NCBI GenBank assembly: GCA_963922205.1
Contig: CAWUHX010000007.1
Coordinates: 2,728,001-2,792,000 of the forward strand
Source: Romanomermis culicivorax
Lineage: Eukaryota > Nematoda > Enoplea > Mermithida > Mermithidae
Length of the DNA stretch: 64,000 nt
Direction: 5' to 3'
Numbering within the stretch: position 1 is the first letter of the stretch; every line of letters begins with the position of its first letter. The position numbers and the translations under genes are program-made. Shown piece after piece: positions 60,901-64,000 of the stretch. Under the pieces are notes generated by a model. The model worked only from the letters and a program-made list of their open reading frames with translations, had not been told where the DNA came from and ran no database searches.

Positions 60901-63900
60901 TAAAATCCCCTAGTCGATGTTTCGAAAATTTCAGGCTTTATCTTGATTCTTGTTTTCGTGACTCCATCATGTGAAAAGACTGCTGTAACACAACCTATCT
61001 TTTTTTGCGGCTTGTTTCACTTACTCGTGAAAGCTTTCATCCCTAATTTTTGGAGGGTTTAATTTACGAGCGTCGTCGCCAAAAGCCAAATATAAAACCA
61101 ACTGTTTCAGGTCTAATTCCAAGGCTGCCTTTTGTTTATCATCAACGTCGTTTTTGTCTTTATAAATTTTCAACAATCCGTCCGATTGTAAAACTGCCCA
61201 ACAATCTTTCCAATACGCTTTCTTGAAGAATGTTTCTGTTATATGTCGATACAAAAGTCCTTCGTGCAGAATATTGAAAGATTCTTCGTTGTCCATGACG
61301 ATTTCAAGAAAAATACTTCAAGCAAGCAATCTGAAACACGTCCAAGTTGAAGATGAATATGTAATGATCAAATTCTTGTGAATGATTCATAGAAAAATTT
61401 ATTCATACTCACGCGCGTAACTATAGTTGGTTGGTTATTTACCAATCGCATAAAACTTAGAACCTTGTAAAAAACTTGTTTGGTAGGTATTTTTCCCGTC
61501 AAAAATTTCCAAGGCAAAAGTCATCTAATGTTTTAGCCAATTCAGCCTATGCGGGAAACATCAACCATAAAACCATGCTGCTCAATTGAAAACTGCGTTT
61601 TTATATAAGTTTTAACAGCTGTACGAATATGCATTGCGTTCGAAATTCCAGAATATATAATGTTCTCTCTACAGTCCGTTCCATAAAATTTTTGTGTATT
61701 TAAAAAGTAAATTACGCTCGCACGAAACTTTTACTTTAGAATTTTTTTCGCAAAAATAGAGTTTTCACAGCAGCTTTACATGACCTCGTATGTGATTCAA
61801 GGAGTGTCAAGTGCTTTATTAACCCTCAGAAATCCCCGTTCATATGGCTTGACCATATGATGACCCCAAGGTTTGTATGACTAATATGCGCCAGTCATCT
61901 GTTTTAACCATACCTGTAAGAGGTCCGACCAGTTGGGGGGGGTCCCGAAATTTCCAAAATTTAAAAAGTCGAAAAAATTTCGAAAATTTTCCCAAAAAAG
62001 GCCAGAAAAAGCAACTTCTTTACCAATTTTTTCCAATCTTTCCTAGTTTGAGGGGGGTTGGGTTTATGGTTGACCAAGTTGGGAGTGGGGGTTCGACCAA
62101 GTTGGGGGTGGGGGTCCCCCCAACCCCCCCCCCCCAATTACAGGTATGGTTTTAACCAACATATGTTATTTTTTCCATTTGTTTTTTTTTTAATTTTTGC
62201 GGGTACACTTCCCCATTTTCTTGTAGCCAGAAAGGCAGAGTTTACAGGACTATACGGATAAGGCCTACCTTATATGGGAGGCGCTCTTCGGGGGATTTTT
62301 ACCGCCTAGTTGAGGCCACATTTCACAAGCTGGCGTTTGCCTGACAAATGGCATTTGTTCGATAACCTACCTCATAATGGAATAGGCCCACTTTTTCATT
62401 CGCCGCACTATCGCCAACTTGCTAACTGGGCTGAGTAAACCCCGGCAAGCAGCGTCCCAAGCTCGCCTACACAATTTATCAACCCCGAGAGGATGAAAGG
62501 CTGTGTCTGCCTGGACCAGCTACCAGAAATTCAATTTCGGGTTTCACTCGAAATCGATCCTGGTTCTTGAGATTAGCAGCCAGAGGCGATAACCACCAGA
62601 CCAAGACGGCCATAAACATTAGACCAAAAGGGCCAGATGTCATTTTTTCGGCGCTTCGCGCCATAAATACATATTTTAATTATTTTTAGATAAAAATTCT
62701 AATGTTTTTAAATATTTTTCTGAATTTTTAGGCGAAAAATAAAAAAAAATTCTTAAATGACCTCTCAAAATTTTGTGCAATCTATGACCAATTCGATGGT
62801 TGCCTGACTCTCAGACCTTCGAGCTTTGTTTGGATTGACGTGCGGTACAGCAGAAAATTAAAAAAATGAAATAGTACTTTCTTCCGGTTTCATTCTTTGG
62901 AAGCATCAGTTAACAAATTATAGTTACACAAGCAAGCGAAAAAGTACAAATATATATAGCCTGTTTTTTACAAAATGTTTGTAAATTTAAGAATGACGAA
63001 AAATAAGTACAACAGCATTCGAAGTCGTTTACACCACGTTTTTACCGTAGGATTTTTTATCCCAACCAATAGTAAGAGTAGTCTATTAGGCTCAGCAGGA
63101 AATCGTTAAAATATGAAATAGTGCACGATTTCCACAATTTCAAGAAAAGCAAGCTGTATGTGATCTTTCGTATGACTAAAAGTTAACAAGACATGGGCGC
63201 TGGATGCAACGCCGTACCAGATATCTAAACTTTAGTTGTTAGCAGATAGTTTGATGTTCAGCATTAGATCATACTAACTAGGCAGCTGAATACTCCATCG
63301 CCGTTCAAAAAATCAGCGAATCAACGAAAAATCCAATAAAAAGTAGTAGAATCAATCAAGCAACTATCACTCAACTAATCATGACATCAAAAGATGAAGG
63401 AACCAACTGACTAGCCAAAGCGCTATCCTAAGAATAAACTAATCAAAGTACAGTCAACTGAACTCCTTGACCGTCATTTGGTACCAGATAAACCAATGCA
63501 GCTTTCTCAGCTATGGAACCGCGAAACGCGTATAGCGTTGAAGTGTTTAATCTTTCTTGATTTTAAAAAATTTTTCAGTCTCACAAGACCATTGTCGAGA
63601 TTGCAGTTCGAGCCTAATGATGGACAGGTTAGAAGTCTTAATTTCATTTTCCACAAGCAATAACTAAATCCTGTCGTTATTTTTCAAAAGATACTTGCAG
63701 TGCCAGTCGGAAACAGCGTCAATTTGTATAGCAGCGATTCATGGGGTTTGAAAAAAGAGCTGAAAGTTGTATCATCGATTAACGAAGTACAATCTGCCAT
63801 TGTGTTTGTTTAAAATCAGCAACTAAATTCTCAGAAATGCTTCTGCAGTTATTCTCAGTTTGCGCCTTTTCAAATTGTGGGAAATATATTGCTGGAGCTA

Positions 63901-63955
63901 CAATGACTGGACGGATGGTCGTCTGGTTCCTAGAAAATGGCGAAATTATGCATGA
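48920..63955 (+). CDS. wdhd1: WDHD1/Ctf4/AND-1 homologue, 5' part (N-terminal WD40 domain)
   Basis: Exons 48920-48993, 50251-50359, 50587-50738, 50798-51019, 63579-63627, 63691-63786 and 63849-63955 join in phase to about 269 codons; the last ends in a donor GTAAGC, so the gene continues. The family is the replisome scaffold that links the CMG helicase to DNA polymerase alpha-primase. Signature stretches are RFAHVEGLISIC at the N-terminus, TCGSDGDARVWSDFENDDP, then SSCDGSVKVW, LAVPVGNSVNLYSSDSW and GKYIAGATMTGRMVVW, which follow the known order of the N-terminal WD40 propeller. The SepB-type middle domain and HMG box would lie beyond the window. Intron 4 is 12,559 bp and hosts another gene. 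Confidence 0.9.
48994..50250 (+). other. Intron 1 of WDHD1-like gene, mostly a transposon
   Basis: 1257 bp from GTAAAT to TTTTATGCAG. The hAT-like element 49013-50031 starts 19 bp after the donor and accounts for 1019 bp, so the pre-insertion intron was roughly 230 bp. Confidence 0.8.
49013..50031. mobile_element. hAT-like element with TTTTGTGCACTG ends
   Basis: Left end CAGGGTTTTTTGTGCACTG; right end CAGTGCACAAAAACCTA, inverted with small gaps. Flanks GCTACAAT (49005-49012) and GCTAGAAT (50032-50039) match at 7 of 8 bases. The inner 49466-49790 segment resembles 59818-60125. No coding capacity. Confidence 0.75.
50251..50359 (+). CDS. wdhd1: WDHD1-like exon 2
   Basis: One base plus 36 codons. 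IFTCGSDGDARVW, then DFENDDPTSYRVGE, closes the first WD40 blade and is the most family-specific stretch. Acceptor TTATGCAG, donor GTAAGA. Confidence 0.92.
50587..50738 (+). CDS. wdhd1: WDHD1-like exon 3
   Basis: Starts at a whole codon after TTTTCATAG: ENTMFVSDENGFINSFEL, ending LLACS plus two bases before GTTAGT. It covers blade 2 and the first strand of blade 3. Confidence 0.88.
50798..51019 (+). CDS. wdhd1: WDHD1-like exon 4
   Basis: Acceptor ATTCCGTAG. SDFKLKLIDLDDG, then HPFCSVAIDP and SSCDGSVKVWVI, ending FNDI plus two bases before the donor GTATGC. It covers WD blades 3-4. Confidence 0.9.
51043..52293. repeat. Candidate hAT-like repeat with GGGAAAACCGGG-type left end
   Basis: Left CAGGGTTCATAGC then repeated ACCGGGAAAA units; right GCTAGCGACCCT is roughly inverted to AGGGTTCATAGC. 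No target duplication could be matched. The inside shares blocks with 49.1-49.3 kb and 59.4-59.5 kb (AAAAATGATT...AATTGA) and has a decayed CCGGCGC core near 51231. Confidence 0.4.
52330..53240 (+). repeat. Palindrome-core dispersed repeat, copy C
   Basis: Parallel to copy A from CCCATTTGGGGAAGAAAA through ACTACCTAGCTCAGGCGCGG to AATGCATAAATAAAGCG. It has lost the palindromic core itself. Ends are not clear. Confidence 0.6.
53461..53690 (+). mobile_element. hAT-like G/C-run MITE, copy 2
   Basis: CATACCTGTA and TACAGGTATG are perfectly inverted ends. Flanks GTATGAGC (53453-53460) and GTATGAAC (53691-53698) match at 7 of 8. The inside is very similar to copy 1, with AACTGGTCGGAGGTCT near the right end. 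Confidence 0.85.
54171..54626. repeat. Inverted repeat around a GC-rich core
   Basis: Arms 54171-54347 and 54435-54626 (for example CAATCATTCCTGCACGG against CCGTGTAGGAATGATTG) enclose an 87-bp GC-rich core with repeated GGCGCC. Confidence 0.75.
54348..55499. mobile_element. GGCGCC-rich TIR element
   Basis: Left AGGCCCTGTCATACTTCG with the following CGCGAGGTACCGCGCGGCGCC is inverted at the right end (about 55458-55499) with one mismatch in about 41 bp. A possible TA duplication (54345-54346; TA after AAGG ends on the right) would suggest Tc1/mariner, but this is weak. Internal copies of the terminal sequence near 55300-55445 show nested rearrangement. Confidence 0.7.
54838..55000 (+). repeat. 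Degenerate tandem repeat, CGGGGAATCGGGAC-like unit
   Basis: Loose repeats of the type TTCGGGAAATCGGGAC, TCGGGGAATCGGGAC, ACGGGGAATATGGAC and GCGGAAAAGGGAC. Confidence 0.55.
55501..57062. other. Repeat-derived DNA downstream of the PH gene
   Basis: 55800-56010 and 56500-56720 are diverged copies of the repeat at 37075-37340 (a GGCGTGAAGCGCC-like core near 55873). 56400-56470 and 56640-56745 have G-rich GGGGTC units. No gene is supported. Confidence 0.45.
57057..57062 (-). terminator. Putative polyadenylation signal of PH gene
   Basis: AATAAA on the minus strand directly after the TAA stop (57063-57065). It is close to the stop for a poly(A) signal, but 3' UTRs can be very short in nematodes. 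Confidence 0.35.
57063..57385 (-). CDS. PH gene exon 3
   Basis: 323 nt, acceptor ACGATTAG, stop TAA at 57065-57063. It reads DQKQRHLSTID, later SGATKSEIVVHVEK and NIHLLKNEQNHLKAHL. The frame is closed just upstream of the acceptor and the total length becomes divisible by three, both supporting the junction. The plus-strand ORF over it is a shadow. Confidence 0.65.
57063..61296 (-). CDS. PH-domain protein, three exons, nested antisense in the WDHD1-like intron
   Basis: Exons 61296-61025, 57902-57553 and 57385-57063 (minus strand) join in phase to 314 aa. A pleckstrin-homology domain spans about residues 11-127: EGLLYRHITETFFKKAYWKD then CWAVLQSDGLLKIY, later HWLFAPTNSDLMLWIKNV with the invariant Trp at 121. 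PH domains bind phosphoinositides or proteins at membranes. The rest (about 128-314) is charged, contains KKGEKEADTD and ends SSVHVN, with no further domain recognised. It is short for a large signalling protein and may be an adaptor. The whole gene lies inside intron 4 of the WDHD1-like gene on the other strand. Confidence 0.8.
57553..57902 (-). CDS. PH gene exon 2
   Basis: Acceptor CTCATTTTCAG gives Asp with the exon 1 overhang, then TPNLIAIPKDKDRQTIHW, the second half of the PH domain, on to EDKEFQ plus one base before the donor GTAAAT. Reading on past this donor stops 19 codons later. Confidence 0.75.
58212..59193. mobile_element. Foldback element, arms about 280 bp
   Basis: TTGTCACCATACATGG at the left matches CCTATGGTTGTCACCA-type sequence at the right in inverse. 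AAGCCCGGGCCTTAAAATCAA (58339-58359) is inverted at about 59046-59070, as are CACCCCCCTAGAATATCAAA and GCATGGGGCCGA. The centre (58510-58915) is AT-rich and non-coding. It lies within the PH gene intron. Confidence 0.7.
59818..60125 (+). repeat. Dispersed repeat related to 49466-49790
   Basis: Shared order: TTTTATT...CTGACCT, AAATTGGTGACTGCAGAAACATGA, ATAAAGAACGTGTGA, CGCCAAATAGCGAAAAAATGTTT and a right end near CGCGACACCCTG. The copy in the WDHD1-like intron 1 element has the same order. Confidence 0.5.
61025..61296 (-). CDS. PH gene exon 1
   Basis: ATG at 61296 begins MDNEESFNILHEGLLYRH; the exon ends DESFH plus GA before a GTAAGT donor. The first half of the PH domain is complete and in frame, and the start sits 10 residues before it. 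Confidence 0.8.
61297..61900. other. 5' flank of PH gene
   Basis: No ORF or repeat is recognised beyond AT-rich sequence. It presumably holds the promoter of the PH gene, which would lie within the WDHD1-like intron. Confidence 0.4.
61909..62148 (-). mobile_element. hAT-like G/C-run MITE, copy 3
   Basis: CATACCTGTA and TACAGGTATG ends with a perfect 8-bp flank GTTTTAAC on both sides (61901-61908 and 62149-62156). The inside runs in reverse relative to copies 1 and 2 (AGAGGTCCGACCAGTTGGGG follows the left end) and is rearranged towards its right side. Confidence 0.9.
62240..62613 (-). mobile_element. tRNA-derived SINE-like sequence
   Basis: On the minus strand, GGCCGTCTTGGTCTGGTGG begins a tRNA-like head: A-box-like TGGTCTGGTGG, an anticodon-loop-like CTGCTAA as in tRNA-Ser(GCT), and a B-box-like GGATCGATTTC. 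About 290 bp of relatively GC-rich unrelated sequence follows, as in SINE bodies. The cloverleaf is imperfect, so a functional tRNA is not claimed. Confidence 0.4.
62955..63170. mobile_element. Diverged mariner-like MITE copy
   Basis: TATAGCCTGTTTTTTACAAAATG and the following phrases parallel 21357-21605, including AGTCGTTTACA and GAAATAGTGC. The right end is unclear. Confidence 0.45.
63579..63627 (+). CDS. wdhd1: WDHD1-like exon 5
   Basis: 49 nt: one base plus 16 codons, LTRPLSRLQFEPNDGQ, between ATTTTTCAG and GTTAGA. A short exon, but exactly the residues expected between exon 4 and exon 6. Confidence 0.85.
63691..63786 (+). CDS. wdhd1: WDHD1-like exon 6
   Basis: 32 codons, phase 0: ILAVPVGNSVNLYSSDSW then LKKELKVVSSINE, between TTTCAAAAG and GTACAA. 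Confidence 0.85.
63849..63955 (+). CDS. wdhd1: WDHD1-like exon 7
   Basis: LFSVCAFSNCGKYIAGATM then GRMVVWFLENGE, between TTCTGCAG and a strong donor GTAAGC. This is the next WD40 blade; the gene continues to the right. Confidence 0.85.
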
Positions 63956-64000
63956 GTAAGCAATTAAAAGATTCAATCTAATTCAGATTTAAATTTGAAA

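Larger units (their letters stand above)
57903..61024 (-). other. Intron 1 of PH gene
   Basis: 3122 bp, donor GTAAGT and acceptor TTTTCAG on the minus strand. It contains a decayed CCGG core near 58137, the foldback 58212-59193, and a repeat at 59818-60125 similar to 49466-49790. Confidence 0.7.
51020..63578 (+). other. Intron 4 of WDHD1-like gene, 12.56 kb, hosting a nested gene
   Basis: Donor GTATGC follows AG, and the acceptor ATTTTTCAG precedes T. The joined codon (Ser) links FNDI to LTRPLSRLQFEP without gap relative to the family, so no coding exon is missing between. Inside are the antisense PH-domain gene (57063-61296) and many elements. Confidence 0.8.

Noticed and set aside
62479-62664. 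Minus ORF of 61 codons
   Set aside because: Overlaps the tRNA-like SINE sequence; no protein similarity.

Overview
The window is animal nuclear DNA: AT-rich, intron-bearing, and mostly transposon-derived. TTAGGC telomere-type tracts (42880-42951, with degenerate versions near 46.8 and 47.1 kb) and a Cys-loop channel of nematode style suggest a nematode. The lineage within nematodes cannot be fixed from this sequence.

Layout. 1-10.1 kb is a nest of retrotransposons: a decayed Ty3/Gypsy element (222-6233, 4-bp target duplication CTAA) sits inside a decayed DIRS-like tyrosine-recombinase element that enters from the left edge. 10.1-20.2 kb has no supported host gene; it holds a non-autonomous MULE-like element (15384-16537) whose inverted ends are minisatellite arrays. 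20.2-31.9 kb is a complete five-exon gene for a Cys-loop ligand-gated ion channel subunit (632 aa, + strand). Its 5.9-kb third intron is filled with PIF/Harbinger remnants, a large foldback element carrying zinc-finger ORF remains, and a small TIR element that ends 52 bp before exon 4. 31.9-48.9 kb is repeats: two solo LTRs, a palindromic Ulp1-like remnant, and several hAT-like elements with 8-bp target duplications. One further TIR element there contains telomere-type repeats.

48.9-64 kb holds the 5' part of a WDHD1/Ctf4/AND-1 homologue (+ strand, seven exons seen, continuing past the window). Its fourth intron is 12.56 kb and contains a complete three-exon gene for a PH-domain protein (314 aa) on the opposite strand, so one host gene is nested antisense inside another. 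Its first intron consists largely of a 1-kb hAT-like insertion.

The three host genes look unrelated: surface receptor channel, replication-fork scaffold, and PH-domain membrane or signalling adaptor. Host exon limits come from splice sites, phase agreement and protein continuity read by eye; no alignment or transcript was available. The most notable content is the series of short non-autonomous DNA elements with readable TIRs and target duplications: at least seven hAT-like, one Harbinger-like, one MULE-like, one mariner-like family and several foldbacks.
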